DNA of 64,000 nucleotides from Aquihabitans sp. G128 (lineage in GTDB: Bacteria > Actinomycetota > Acidimicrobiia > Acidimicrobiales > Iamiaceae). How positions within the stretch are numbered: the stretch's first letter is position 1; the number at the start of each line of letters is the position of its first letter. Positions 44,501-52,698 of this stretch are shown here, piece by piece. Below the pieces are notes generated by a model, which was not told the DNA's origin, searched no databases, and saw nothing but the letters and a program-made list of their open reading frames with translations. The translations under genes were made by a program, and so were the position numbers. The DNA lies in assembly GCF_019048865.1 (NCBI RefSeq), contig NZ_CP077604.1, positions 1,116,001-1,180,000 of the forward strand, written 5' to 3'.

Positions 44501-45058
44501 GAACAGGTTGTCGCGCCCGAAGATGTCCTGGAGGCGGCCGGCGGCCTTGAGCGCCGCCTCCTCGTCGCCCCGCAGGAGGTGCTGGAGCACGTGCCCGCCG
44601 AGGCAGCCGGTGGTGGCGATGATGCCCTCGGAGTGCTGGTCGAGCAGCTCCCAGTCGAGCCGGGGCTTGTAGTAGTAGCCCTCCATGAAGGCCCGGCTCG
44701 AGAGCTGGATCAGGTTCCGGTAGCCGGCGTAGCTCTCGGCCAGCAGGGTCAGGTGGTAGTAGAGCTTCTGGCCGCCGCCGGCGTCACCACCGGTGTCGTC
44801 CACCCGGCCCCGGCGGCTGGGCCGCTCGAGCCGCGAGTCGTGGGCCATGTAGGCCTCGGTGCCCAGGATCGGCTTGATCCCGTTGGCCTTGCACGCCTTG
44901 TAGAACGGGAGGATCCCGTACATGTTGCCGTGATCGGTGATGCCGATCGCCGGCTGGCCATCGGCCGCGGCGGCGGCCACGACCTCGCCGACACGGGCCG
45001 CACCATCGAGCATCGAGTACTCGGTGTGCACGTGCAGGTGGGTGAACGAGTCGCCCAC
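41528..45058 (-). CDS. dnaE: DNA polymerase III alpha subunit
   Basis: This replicative polymerase of about 1176 aa has the usual DnaE1 length. The N-terminal PHP domain has HLHVHTEYSMLDG and GITDHGNMYGI, a probable metal-dependent proofreading centre. The polymerase core has GPGRGSAAG and the catalytic PDIDMDFD, then the tandem helix-hairpin-helix region, an OB-fold (MRTIGGVVNGLQRKWTKKG) and a C-terminal domain. The GTG at 45058 is chosen because AAGGA lies seven bases upstream and the PHP domain begins directly after. The upstream region holds DnaA-box-like sequences. Confidence 0.95.
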   Translation of the reverse strand: MGDSFTHLHVHTEYSMLDGAARVGEVVAAAAADGQPAIGITDHGNMYGILPFYKACKANGIKPILGTEAYMAHDSRLERPSRRGRVDDTGGDAGGGQKLYYHLTLLAESYAGYRNLIQLSSRAFMEGYYYKPRLDWELLDQHSEGIIATTGCLGGHVLQHLLRGDEEAALKAAGRLQDIFGRDNLFVEIQDHGIPEQHRTNPQLFDIAKRIGAPLLATNDSHYTHREDAVAHDALLCVQTGSLMSDPDRFKFHGDDHYLKSAREMRDLFSEVEVACDNSLWIAERCEVEIEFGKPLLPNFPLPEGFEDDAAYLRHLTFEGAKKRWGDPLPDAAVERLAFELEVIGNMGFSSYFLITWDLIKHARDLNIRVGPGRGSAAGCAVAYTLWITDLDPIKYDLLFERFLNPSRISMPDIDMDFDSRYRDEMIRYAAERYGRDHVAQIVTFSTIKARAAVRDAARVLGYPYAVGDKVAKAMPPLIMGRDTPLYACLEPNEKFADGYKMAGDLRKMYEEEEDLRKVIDVAKGLEGLRRQDGIHAAAVVITKDPLTEYLPIQRKPLAGQDIENAPVVTQYEMNVVEELGLLKMDFLGLRNLDVISGALELVKGFRGVDLDIDNISLNDEKTLEMLCRGDSIGVFQLEGGAMRALMRSLAPDCFEDVAALIALYRPGPMSVNMHNDYADRKNGRKPVEYFHPAAEELLGDTYGLMIYQESVMRVSQRFAGYSLAEADNLRKACGKKKPELMAKERSKFVEGCTSAGFGELGTPLFDNIEGFANYAFNKSHSFGYGVVTFQTAYLKAHYPVEYLAALLTSVKTSLEKAAVYLNECRTMGIQVLVPDVNRSDVDFVAARLDDGTEVIPFGLSAVRNVGEALVEKIVEERRANGDFADFYDFCERVDMTVLNKKTLESLIKAGGFDSVGHPRRGLLAVFEQIVDNTIARRKERDMGVMTLFGDLDDGGAGASFDERAKIPDLRFEKKEQLAFEKEMLGLYVSDHPLMGAEAALRRKVDNTIAELAELDDGAMRTIGGVVNGLQRKWTKKGDLMAVFTLEDLQTSIEVMVFPKTMTDIGHQLADDAVLIVKGRVDKRDDTPKFIAMDVEVFDGVSDGAPPLRLKVAPHRLDAGTVDELKGLLTRFPGESQVFLHLGEDKVLRLPEQFCVDTSHGLIGELRVLLGSGAIL

Positions 45059-45088
45059 GACGACATCCTTCCGACAGGCGTTCCAACG

Positions 45089-45133
45089 GTTTCCACAGGT
45101 GCTCCACAGGGGTTGTCCCCGATCTGTGGATGA
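45089..45133. promoter_or_regulatory. Cluster of DnaA-box-like 9-mers upstream of dnaE
   Basis: Three 9-mers related to TTATCCACA lie within 45 bases: GTTTCCACA (45089-45097), TGCTCCACA (45100-45108) and, on the minus strand, TCATCCACA (45125-45133). They have two, two and one mismatches. They lie 30-75 bases upstream of the dnaE start, where DnaA could modulate transcription. Binding is unproven. Confidence 0.35.
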
Positions 45134-45191
45134 ATCACAACGCTGTGTTTTCGACGGTACCACCCGTCTCCGCGGAAGGCGCCCCGAAGGG

Positions 45192-45587
45192 TCAGTGCGG
45201 CAGGACGGGTGCGCCGATCCAGCGCTCGAGGGCGACCTGGAGCTCCTGCGAGCGCAGCGGCTTGGTCAGGTAGTCGTTGAACCCGGCCGACAGGGCGATC
45301 TCCCGATCGCCGTCCATGGCCCGGGCGCTGAGGCCGATCACCGGCACGTGGGGCGTGCCGTGGGCCAGCTCGTTGGCGCGGATGTTCGCCGTCGCCTGGT
45401 AGCCGTCCATGTCCGGCATCATCACGTCCATCAGCACCGCGTCGAAGCGGGTGTGGAGGCAGGCGGCGACGGCGTCGCCGCCGCCGTCGACGATGTCGAC
45501 CACGTAGCCGAGCTTCTTGAGGGTGCCGGCGGCGACGACCTGGTTGATCTTGTTGTCCTCGGCGACGAGGACCCGGTGCACGTTCAT
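45192..45587 (-). CDS. Stand-alone response regulator receiver
   Basis: This 131-aa protein is a single receiver domain. The acidic pocket residue is Asp11 (LVAEDNKIN), the phospho-acceptor is Asp54 in [13 protein letters not shown], and the conserved Lys109 is in DYLTKPL. There is no output domain, so it presumably signals by protein contact, like CheY-type or phosphorelay receivers. Its ATG overlaps the stop of the hybrid sensor kinase upstream (ATGA). It is thus the likely true acceptor for that kinase, whose own receiver has lost its Asp. Confidence 0.9.
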   Translation of the reverse strand: MNVHRVLVAEDNKINQVVAAGTLKKLGYVVDIVDGGGDAVAACLHTRFDAVLMDVMMPDMDGYQATANIRANELAHGTPHVPVIGLSARAMDGDREIALSAGFNDYLTKPLRSQELQVALERWIGAPVLPH

Positions 45588-47917
45588 GGCTGGGCAACCT
45601 TCTGTTGGTGGCCCGATCCCGGTGGCACGGGAGCGGGGTTGGTGACGAGCGCGTCGACGATGCGGCGCAGGAGGTAGGAGTTGCGGACGGGCTTGATGAG
45701 CACCGACTCGATGCCGGCGTCGTGGGCGGCCTGGCGGGAGAGGTTGGCGGCGGAGGAGAGCAGCAGGATCGCCGCCCCGGCGGTCGGCCCCTGGCAGCGC
45801 AGCACCCGGGCCAGCTCCATGCCGTCCATGCCCTCCATGCGGTGCTCGATGATGGCCAGGGAGTAGACCTCTTCAGGCGTCCCGCTCCAGGCGAACTGGT
45901 GCAGGGCCTCCTCGGCGGTGGCGGCCTGGTCCACCACGAAGCCCCAGTTGTGGAGGCTGTGGGCCAGCACCGCCCGGTTCACGGCGTTGTCGTCCACCAC
46001 GAGGGCCCGCAGGCCCACGAGGGCGGCCAGTCCCTTCTCGGTGGGCTGCATGGAGCCGCGGGGCAGCGGCAGCGTGATGCGGAACACGGTGCCCACGCCC
46101 TCCTCGCTGGCCAGCTCGATGGTGCCCTGCTGGAGCTCCACCAGGCCCGTCACGATGCCGAGGCCGAGGCCCGTGCCGCCGAACTTGCGGGTGGTCGACT
46201 CGTCCAGCTGCGAGAACGGCTCGAACAGCCGGGCCTGGGCGTCCTTCGGGATGCCGATCCCGGTGTCGATCACCAGGAACGCGACCGCATCGGGATCGTC
46301 GCCCTCGGCGGGCATGGCCTGGATGGTGACCGAGCCCTCGTGGGTGAACTTCACCGCGTTGTTGGCCAGGTTGAGCAGGATCTGGCGGAGCCGGACGGGA
46401 TCGCCCCGGCGATGGGTCTCGAGGCCGGGCTCGCAGTAGGCGTAGAGCTCGATGCCCTTCCGGCGGGCCGAGTCGCCCACGATCATGGCGACGTCGTCCA
46501 CCAGGTCGGCGAGGTCGAGGTCGATCTCCTCGAGCTCGACCTTGGCGGCCTCGATCTTCGAGAAGTCGAGCACGGCGTCGATGAGGCCGAGCAGCCCCTC
46601 GGCCGAGGTGGCCACCCCGACGGCCAGCTCGCGCTGGTCGGCATCGAGCTCGGTGTCGAGCAGCAGCCCGGTGAGGCCGATGACCGCGTTCATCGGCGTG
46701 CGGATCTCGTGGCTCACGTTGGCCAGGAACTGCGACTTCAGCGTCGAGGCCAGGATCGCCTCGTCCCGGGCCAGGGCCAGCTCGGCGCCGAGGGTGTTGT
46801 TCTCGGAGATGACCGTCAGGTGCAGCAGCACGCTCAGGGTGAGCACGCCGATGGTGATCCAGGTGAGCTCGGCCGCCACCGGCTGGCCGGTGACCTGGCG
46901 GATGGTCGTGCCCACCACGATCAGGACCGAGAGCCCCGGCGCCGAGAGCAGCAAGATGCGGGCCCGCTCCGGGATCGGCATGGGCTCGGCGCCGGTGATC
47001 GGCAACCAGGACCGGACCGCCGCGATGGCGATCGCCGCCAGGCCGGCGGTGGTGGCCAGGTCGACGGCGTGGTGCAGGGCTGCGTCCTGGGGCTGGAGGT
47101 TGCTGGCCGCGCTCGACAGCAGCGACAGCGCACCGGTGCCGCCCAGCAGCACCACGCTCCAGCGGCCGAGGCGGGGCAGGCGGATGATGGCGAAGACCAC
47201 GATCGACAGCAGCAGGACGTCGGCCAGCGGGTGGGCCAGCAGCTGGGCCCGATCGAGGGCGTCGAACCCCCGGGCGGCCTCGAACGCCGGCGGCATGACC
47301 ACGACCCAGCTGGCGAAGAGGATGCTGGCCGTGAGGGTCAGCCCCTCAGCGAGGTAGCGGACCTTGGCCACGGTGCGGCGGGGAAGCTCCAGGCGGAAGG
47401 CGATGCCCAGCGTGAAGCACAGCGTGGCGGCGAGCGACGCCACCACGCCGAACGACAGGGGGGCGGTACCCCCGTCTCGGTAGGCCTCCCACACCGGGCG
47501 GGTCGAGTGCCCGACGCACCACAGGGCGGCGCCCAGGCCGAGGGCGCCCCAGGAGAGCCGGAGGCGGGTGCCGCCGGCCCGCCACACCGCGCCTGCGCAC
47601 AGGCCGGACGCCAGCGCCGCCGCCACCACGGGCGGGCCGCCCCGGAACGGGCCGCCCCCCAGGACCAGGGCCACCACGGCGACCACGCCGGCGGTGGCCA
47701 TCGTGGGCCACGGGACGTGGGACCAGGCTCGACGGGCCGTGGGCGGTGCTGGGGACAGCGAGCCGAGCAGGCCGACGCCGACCGCCCGGTCTGCCTCCTC
47801 GCGCGTCCACAACTTGGCTGCCACAGAGCCTGTTTCGACCACCTCGCGCCGCTTCTGTACGCCCGAATCCAGCAATGAGCCGTTCGGCCCAGCCCGATCA
47901 CCCGTTTGGTGCGACAT
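45584..47917 (-). CDS. Membrane hybrid sensor histidine kinase with degenerate receiver
   Basis: This 777-aa protein has about eight or nine membrane helices over residues 70-370 (a 7TM-like sensor). HisKA follows with the phospho-acceptor His403 in [15 protein letters not shown]. The HATPase domain shows N-box [16 protein letters not shown] and GGTGLGLGI. The C-terminal receiver has DDNAVN and LIKPV, but the phosphorylation site reads [11 protein letters not shown], with Glu where Asp is expected. It is co-transcribed with a complete receiver gene. The signal is unknown. The receiver may be a fixed phospho-mimic. Confidence 0.88.
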   Translation of the reverse strand: MSHQTGDRAGPNGSLLDSGVQKRREVVETGSVAAKLWTREEADRAVGVGLLGSLSPAPPTARRAWSHVPWPTMATAGVVAVVALVLGGGPFRGGPPVVAAALASGLCAGAVWRAGGTRLRLSWGALGLGAALWCVGHSTRPVWEAYRDGGTAPLSFGVVASLAATLCFTLGIAFRLELPRRTVAKVRYLAEGLTLTASILFASWVVVMPPAFEAARGFDALDRAQLLAHPLADVLLLSIVVFAIIRLPRLGRWSVVLLGGTGALSLLSSAASNLQPQDAALHHAVDLATTAGLAAIAIAAVRSWLPITGAEPMPIPERARILLLSAPGLSVLIVVGTTIRQVTGQPVAAELTWITIGVLTLSVLLHLTVISENNTLGAELALARDEAILASTLKSQFLANVSHEIRTPMNAVIGLTGLLLDTELDADQRELAVGVATSAEGLLGLIDAVLDFSKIEAAKVELEEIDLDLADLVDDVAMIVGDSARRKGIELYAYCEPGLETHRRGDPVRLRQILLNLANNAVKFTHEGSVTIQAMPAEGDDPDAVAFLVIDTGIGIPKDAQARLFEPFSQLDESTTRKFGGTGLGLGIVTGLVELQQGTIELASEEGVGTVFRITLPLPRGSMQPTEKGLAALVGLRALVVDDNAVNRAVLAHSLHNWGFVVDQAATAEEALHQFAWSGTPEEVYSLAIIEHRMEGMDGMELARVLRCQGPTAGAAILLLSSAANLSRQAAHDAGIESVLIKPVRNSYLLRRIVDALVTNPAPVPPGSGHQQKVAQP

Positions 47918-47972
47918 CGGTCACACCGTTCACCCGTCCGGGCGGTGCCGATCGACGGCGGGCCGGAGCGCC

Positions 47973-48967
47973 TCAGCCGGCCGAGACGGTGGTCAGGACG
48001 GGCTTCGAGCCCTCGCCGATGGTCACGTAGGAGGCGCTGTCGGCAGCGAAGGAGATGGCTTCGCCCTGGGCCTCGGTCCCGGCCGGCGCCTTGCACCGTG
48101 TCGCGGTGTCGGCGAGGGCCTCGGCCAGGGGCTGGTCGCGGGCCACGGGGTAGAGCCAGGCACTGTCGTAGGTGCGCACGGCGATGGCCCCCCCGGTCGG
48201 GCGCCAGCGAGGCACCGGTGACGATGCCCTTGCCGTCGACGCCGGCGCCGAAGGTGCCGACCTGGACGGCCTCGGCCTCGCCGCCGCCCTCGGGGGGGAT
48301 CGACCCGCAAGATGCGCGACGGGTGCTCCCACTTCGTCAGGAGGTAGATCGACCCGTCGGTGTCGGCCAGCACGGCCTCGATGTCGACCGGCCCGTCGGG
48401 GTGGGTCACGTCGATCGCCTCGGCCGTGACCTCGGTGGCCCCCTCGTCGGGCACCGGCACGCGGTAGACGCGCGTGGTCGAGCGCTTCTTCAGGTTGTCG
48501 CCCACGTCAGCGATCCAGAGGTGGGGGTCGCTCCCCCGCTCGATGGTGAGGTCCTCCCAGTCGACGGCCTCGGCGCCCCGCACCGCCACCGCCTGCACCG
48601 ACCCGTCGGCGGAGATGCCGAAGATGCGGGCCGAATCGCCCGAGTCGTTGTGGACCCAGGTCCGCCCGTCGGTGGCGACCACGCCGGACACCTCATCGAG
48701 GTCGGGATCGGCGATCGGTGTGCCGGGCCTCGCCGTCAGGCTGCCGGCACACGCTGCGGCCACCAGGCCCGTGCTGGCGGCGGGCCGGGTCGTCGTGGTG
48801 GTGCGCGCCGCCGCGGTGGTGCTGCTCCGAACCGACGCCGAGCCCGTGCTCGGGGCACCGCCGTCGCTGGCGCTCCCGCTGCAGCCGGCGGCGAGCAGCA
48901 GGGCGACGAGCGCACCGACGCCGGCACCGGCCGGCACTGACCGACGCCGGGGGCGCCGGCGCGTCAC
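47973..48967 (-). CDS. Secreted lipoprotein with beta-propeller-like repeats, twice frameshifted
   Basis: The N-terminus is a lipoprotein signal: basic MTRRRPRRRSVPAG, a hydrophobic core, and the lipobox LLLAAGCSG, followed by a Ser/Thr-rich linker. The rest reads VSGVVATDGRTWVHNDSGDS, WIADVGDNLKKRSTTRVYRV and DIEAVLADTDGSIYLLTKW, like a phytase/NHL-type propeller. The frame then changes at seven G (48292-48298) and again at seven C (48188-48194) before finishing IAVRTYDSAWLYPVARDQPL through SKPVLTTVSAG. About 330 aa when joined. It is probably surface-anchored; the role is unknown. It overlaps the next upstream gene by four bases. Confidence 0.68.
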
Positions 48968-49509
48968 AGGTAGGTGCCGGGACGGGCGTCGCCGTCGCCC
49001 GCGCTCGCCATGCCGGGCTGACCACCGCCGGGACCTCCCCCGCCGGGGCCGAGCTGGCGGCGCATGTCCTCGAGCTGGTTGCGCGCCGCCATCTGCTGGG
49101 CGAAGAGGGTGGCCTGGATGCCGTGGAACAGGCCCTCGAGCCAGCCCACCAGCTGGGCCTGGGCCACGCGCAGCTCCGCGTCGGACGGCTGGGCGCCGCC
49201 GAAGGGGATGGTGACCCGCTCGAGCTCCTCGCGCAGGTCCGGCGACAGCGCCGTGCCGAGCTCCTGGACCGACGTGTCGTAGATCTCCTTGAGGCGGGTG
49301 CGGGCCGGGCCGTCGAGCTCCGCGGTGCGCACCTCCTCGAGCAGCTGCTTGATCATGGAGCCGATCCGCATGACCTTGGCCGGCTCCTCGACCGCCTCGC
49401 GGCGCTCCTCCTCGGCCGGTTCGACCGTGGCGCCGTCGGCGCCCGGCTCCACCAGCTCGCCGCGGGCGACCTCGGCCTCAGGGGTGGTCGCGGGCTGGGC
49501 GTCGGACAT
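48964..49509 (-). CDS. bpa: Bacterial proteasome activator (Bpa/PafE family)
   Basis: This 181-aa protein contains the highly conserved core VMRIGSMIKQLLEEVR and PFGGAQPSDAELRVAQAQLV, then WLEGLFHGIQATLFAQQMAA, of the DUF2587/Bpa family. It ends in GTYL, close to the C-terminal GQYL motif that docks mycobacterial Bpa (PafE) onto the 20S proteasome. Bpa forms a dodecameric ring that feeds unfolded proteins to the proteasome without ATP. Its presence implies prcA and prcB elsewhere in this genome. It is directly downstream of the phosphodiesterase gene, with no gap. Confidence 0.9.
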   Translation of the reverse strand: MSDAQPATTPEAEVARGELVEPGADGATVEPAEEERREAVEEPAKVMRIGSMIKQLLEEVRTAELDGPARTRLKEIYDTSVQELGTALSPDLREELERVTIPFGGAQPSDAELRVAQAQLVGWLEGLFHGIQATLFAQQMAARNQLEDMRRQLGPGGGGPGGGQPGMASAGDGDARPGTYL

Positions 49510-50607
49510 TCAGGCTTCTCCTACGAGCAGGGGGACGTACATCTCCGCCGGGGTCAGGGACCCGTGGCGGCCGATCAGGTTGAACGGGCCGGTGTCGGCC
49601 ACGTCGTTGTAGGACACGGGCTCGCGCGCCACGAGGGCGACGTCGCCGAGGCGCTCGCGGGCGGCGTCGGTGACGCGCTCGCCCCACCAGCCCTCCTCGA
49701 CGGTCTCCTCGCGGAGGCGGACCCAGCCGGTGTCGCTGTGGTGCACCCTCGCCGCCTCGGCCAGCGCGATGGCGCGGCCGGGTCGGGCGTGGAGCCAGCG
49801 GAACCGGCCCTCGCCCGACTGGAAGGACACCTGGGCGGCGACGTCGGGGTGCAGCTCCACCAGGTTGTCGCCGACGTCGACCTGGCCGTGGTCTGCCGTG
49901 ATGACGAGCGCCGCGCCACGGGGCAGCTCGGCCAGGATGTCGCCCACCAGGCGATCGACCGATCGGAGCTCTGCGTCGTAGTGGTCGGCCAGCCCGTACT
50001 CGTGGGCCACCTTGTCGATCCCGTCGTAGTACGCGTAGACGAACGGCTCGCCGGCCCTGAGCGCCCGACGCACCTCGACCACCAGGGTCGACGGCACGCG
50101 GTAGCCGTTGAAGCGCACCTCGGAGAGGTGGGCCCCGCTGAACCCGGAGCTGACGAACTCGGCCTTGGTGACGATGCAGGGGCGCTGCGAGCAGAAGGCG
50201 GCGTTGGGCTGGAACGCGTGGGGGTCGATCCGCTTGCGGGCATCGCCGTCGGGGGTGCTCCACCGCAGGATGTTGAGGACCTCGTGGTCGACGGCCACCC
50301 GGTAGCCCACCACCCCGTGCTCACCGGGCGTCAGCCCCGTGGCGATGGACGTGAGGGCCGTCGCGGTGGTGGACGGCGAGACGCTGGTGATGCGGCTGCC
50401 GGCCATGCCCGCCAGGGTGGGCGCCAGGTGCAGGCGCTCCTGGAGCTGGTCCCAGCCGAGGCCGTCGAGCACCAGCAGCACCACCTGGTCGGCCTCCAGG
50501 GCGGCATCGGGCAACCAGGACGGCGGCTCCACGGAGCCGTCGAGCAGCGCCGGCACGATGTTGGAGATGCACGCTCCCGCGTAGTCGGGGAGCACAGGCT
50601 TGTCCAC
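49510..50607 (-). CDS. Alkaline phosphatase superfamily nucleotide pyrophosphatase/phosphodiesterase
   Basis: This 365-aa protein has the alkaline-phosphatase-superfamily metal core. VVLLVLDGLGWDQL carries the first Asp, and the nucleophile threonine is in SVSPSTTATALTSIATGLTP. AYYDGIDKVAHEYG and VITADHGQVDVG carry the remaining Asp/His ligands, and FNLIGRHGSL is near the end. The family hydrolyses phosphodiesters or pyrophosphates of nucleotides or phospholipid-like compounds. There is no signal peptide. The GTG start has AAAGGA upstream. It leads a tight unit with bpa and the lipoprotein. Confidence 0.86.
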   Translation of the reverse strand: MDKPVLPDYAGACISNIVPALLDGSVEPPSWLPDAALEADQVVLLVLDGLGWDQLQERLHLAPTLAGMAGSRITSVSPSTTATALTSIATGLTPGEHGVVGYRVAVDHEVLNILRWSTPDGDARKRIDPHAFQPNAAFCSQRPCIVTKAEFVSSGFSGAHLSEVRFNGYRVPSTLVVEVRRALRAGEPFVYAYYDGIDKVAHEYGLADHYDAELRSVDRLVGDILAELPRGAALVITADHGQVDVGDNLVELHPDVAAQVSFQSGEGRFRWLHARPGRAIALAEAARVHHSDTGWVRLREETVEEGWWGERVTDAARERLGDVALVAREPVSYNDVADTGPFNLIGRHGSLTPAEMYVPLLVGEA

Positions 50608-50710
50608 GACGGTCCTTTCGACGGTCCGCCGACAAGCTACCGCCACCGTCGTGGCCCGCCGCGACCGCCCTGCGGCCACCATCGCCGGGGGGGACGCTCC
50701 GCCCTCCCCG

Positions 50711-50716
50711 TAGACT
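50711..50716 (+). promoter_or_regulatory. Leaderless-type -10 element (TAGACT)
   Basis: TAGACT ends seven bases before the GTG at 50724 of the Rrf2 regulator. Confidence 0.55.
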
Positions 50717-50723
50717 CGGCCCG

Positions 50724-51167
50724 GTGAAGGTGTCCACACGTGGTGACTATGCCTCCCGGGCACTGCTCTCGCTCGCGCTCCACGACGACGGCACGCCCAC
50801 CTCCGTGCGCGACATCGCCGATCGCACCGCGCTCCCCCAGCCCTACCTGGAGCAGATCCTCCTGGCCCTCAAGGGCGCCGGGCTGGTGCGATCCAAGCGG
50901 GGCGTCGGCGGCGGCTACGTGCTGGCCCGGCCGGCCGAGGAGATCACCCTCGCCCAGATCGTGAGCGCGGTCGACGGGCCCATCGCGGTGGGCGACTTCG
51001 GCGAACCGCACCAGAACGGTGCCTGCGACCACGAGGGCCAGTGCGTCCTGCTGGCGGTCTGGGACAACGTCGGGGAGCACATGCGCCGGCTGCTCGAGGG
51101 CCGCACGCTGGCCGACATCGCCAACATCGCCCGGGGCGAAGCCGCCTGGCCCGAGCCCGTGGGCTGA
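50724..51167 (+). CDS. Rrf2 family transcriptional regulator
   Basis: This 147-aa winged-helix regulator starts KVSTRGDYASRALLSLALHD and has the recognition region ALPQPYLEQILLALKGAGLV, then the wing SKRGVGGGYVLARP. In the Fe-S-binding loop, two cysteines are present (GACDHEGQCVL, spaced C-x6-C). IscR and NsrR use three, so the cluster type is uncertain, or a different sensor chemistry applies. Targets may include Fe-S assembly or redox genes, none of which is adjacent. The divergent gene upstream is the phosphodiesterase. Confidence 0.9.
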   Translation: MKVSTRGDYASRALLSLALHDDGTPTSVRDIADRTALPQPYLEQILLALKGAGLVRSKRGVGGGYVLARPAEEITLAQIVSAVDGPIAVGDFGEPHQNGACDHEGQCVLLAVWDNVGEHMRRLLEGRTLADIANIARGEAAWPEPVG

Positions 51168-51182
51168 GCCTGGCGGTCCCGG

Positions 51183-52103
51183 TCAGCTGACCTGGGCGAG
51201 CACCGCTTGCAGGTCCGGCGGCAACGGCGCCTCGAAGCTAAGGTGCTCGCCGGTGACCGGGTGCTCGAAGCCGAGCTGCTCGGCGTGCAGGAACGGCCGG
51301 GGGGACGGCAGCGACTGGCGCACGCCGTTGTAGCGGTCGTCGCCCACCACCGGGTGGCCGATGGCCGACAGGTGCACGCGGATCTGGTGGGTCCGGCCCG
51401 TCTCGAGCCGGCACGTCACCAGCGACGTGGGGGACGGCTCCTCGAAGCCCTGCTCCACCTCGTAGCGGGTGCGGGCCTCCTTGCCGTTGGCCGTGACCGC
51501 CATCTTGGTGGGGTGCTTGGGCGAGCGGCCGATGGGCGCGTCGACCACGCCACGGGGCGAGTCGGGGTGGCCCCACACCAGGGTGCGGTAGCGACGCTCC
51601 ACGGTGCGGGCCGTCAGCTGGGCCACCAGGTCGGTGTAGGCCTCGGCGGAGCGAGCGACCATCAGCAGGCCCGACGTGCCGCGGTCGAGCCGGTGCACGA
51701 TGCCGGGACGCTCGGGGTCGCCCACCGAAGCCAGCTCCGGGAAGCGGTCGAGCAGCGCGCTCACGACGGTGCCGTGGACGTGGCCGGCTCCGGGGTGCAC
51801 CACGAGCTCGGCCGGCTTGTCGATCACGATGACGTGGTCGTCGACGTGGACGATCGGGAGGTCGATGTCGGGTTCGGCCTGCGGCAGGTCCGCCGGCACG
51901 GGCGCCGGGACCTCGATGGCCACCTGCTGGCCGGCGTGGAGCCGATCGGCCCCTCGCGAGGCGACCACGTCGTCGGCGCGCACCCCACCGGCCTTCACCA
52001 GGTCGGTGGCCTCGGTGCGGCTGATGCCCGTGAGCATCGCCACCACGCGGTCGATGCGCTGCCCGTCGAGCGCAGCCGGAACCTCTTCGTGCAGGACGTC
52101 CAT
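51183..52103 (-). CDS. rluD: RluD-type 23S rRNA pseudouridine synthase
   Basis: This 306-aa enzyme has an N-terminal S4 RNA-binding domain (LDGQRIDRVVAMLTGISRTE) and a catalytic domain with the RluA-family signature GIVHRLDRGTSGLLMVAR, whose Asp is the catalytic residue. RVHLSAIGHPVVGDDRYNG comes later. It probably forms pseudouridines in helix 69 of 23S rRNA. It sits ten bases after lspA, the usual lspA-rluD neighbourhood in Actinobacteria. The ATG at 52103 is clear because the S4 domain begins right after it. Confidence 0.9.
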   Translation of the reverse strand: MDVLHEEVPAALDGQRIDRVVAMLTGISRTEATDLVKAGGVRADDVVASRGADRLHAGQQVAIEVPAPVPADLPQAEPDIDLPIVHVDDHVIVIDKPAELVVHPGAGHVHGTVVSALLDRFPELASVGDPERPGIVHRLDRGTSGLLMVARSAEAYTDLVAQLTARTVERRYRTLVWGHPDSPRGVVDAPIGRSPKHPTKMAVTANGKEARTRYEVEQGFEEPSPTSLVTCRLETGRTHQIRVHLSAIGHPVVGDDRYNGVRQSLPSPRPFLHAEQLGFEHPVTGEHLSFEAPLPPDLQAVLAQVS

Positions 52104-52113
52104 CAGGGGGCGA

Positions 52114-52698
52114 TCACGGTGCGGGTGCCCGGAGGCTGGCGAGCACCAGCAGTCCGGCACCGACCACGATGGCGGCGTCGGCGAGGTTGAAGACGGGCCA
52201 CCACTGCAGGTCGACGAAGTCGATCACCGCACCGTGCAGGAAGCCGTCGTCGCCGCGGAAGGCCCGGTCGGCCAGGTTGCCGATGGCACCCCCGGCGATC
52301 AGGCCGGCCGCGACCGCGCCGAGGCGGAAGCGGCTGGTGTAGCCGAGCGAGAGGCCCACGACCACGACGATGGCCAGGACCGAGATCCAGGGCCCGAGGC
52401 CCTTGCCGCTGCCGAGGCTGAATGCGGTGCCGGTGTTGTACGCCAGGTTGAACCGCAGCGACCCGACCACGTCGACCACGCTGCCGTCGTCCAGCCGGTT
52501 CAGGGCCCAGTGCTTGGTGAGCTGGTCGAGCAGGACCACGACGACGCCCACGGCGCCGACGAGGCCGAACTGGCGGGGACCCGGTCCCCGGGTGCCGTCG
52601 GGCGCCTCGACCTCGGGCGCCGACGCGTCGTCGGGCTCCGGCGCGGTGGCGGGGTCGTCGTCGGTGGGCTCTCGTGCTTCCACGGCGGGATCGGTCAC
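52114..52698 (-). CDS. lspA: Lipoprotein signal peptidase II
   Basis: This 194-aa membrane aspartyl protease cuts prolipoprotein signal peptides. Four membrane helices are visible, with the catalytic aspartates in AGGAIGNLADRAF and PVFNLADAAIVVG, and the family segment FNLAYNTGTAFSLG. A long acidic N-terminal extension of about 55 residues (VEAREPTDDDPATAPEPDD and beyond) precedes the first helix, which is unusual compared with the roughly 160-aa enzyme of other bacteria. The GTG start overlaps the TGA of the TraR/DksA-like gene. Confidence 0.9.
   Translation of the reverse strand: MTDPAVEAREPTDDDPATAPEPDDASAPEVEAPDGTRGPGPRQFGLVGAVGVVVVLLDQLTKHWALNRLDDGSVVDVVGSLRFNLAYNTGTAFSLGSGKGLGPWISVLAIVVVVGLSLGYTSRFRLGAVAAGLIAGGAIGNLADRAFRGDDGFLHGAVIDFVDLQWWPVFNLADAAIVVGAGLLVLASLRAPAP

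Noticed and set aside
45109..45120. Short GGGG-TTGT-CCCC hairpin within the dnaE upstream region
   Set aside because: Four base pairs only; too short to claim as an operator or terminator.
41579..45133. Very long open frame on the plus strand opposite dnaE
   Set aside because: In very GC-rich DNA the antisense of a highly expressed gene stays open. The translation is Val/Leu/His/Gly-rich with no domain, and dnaE is certain.
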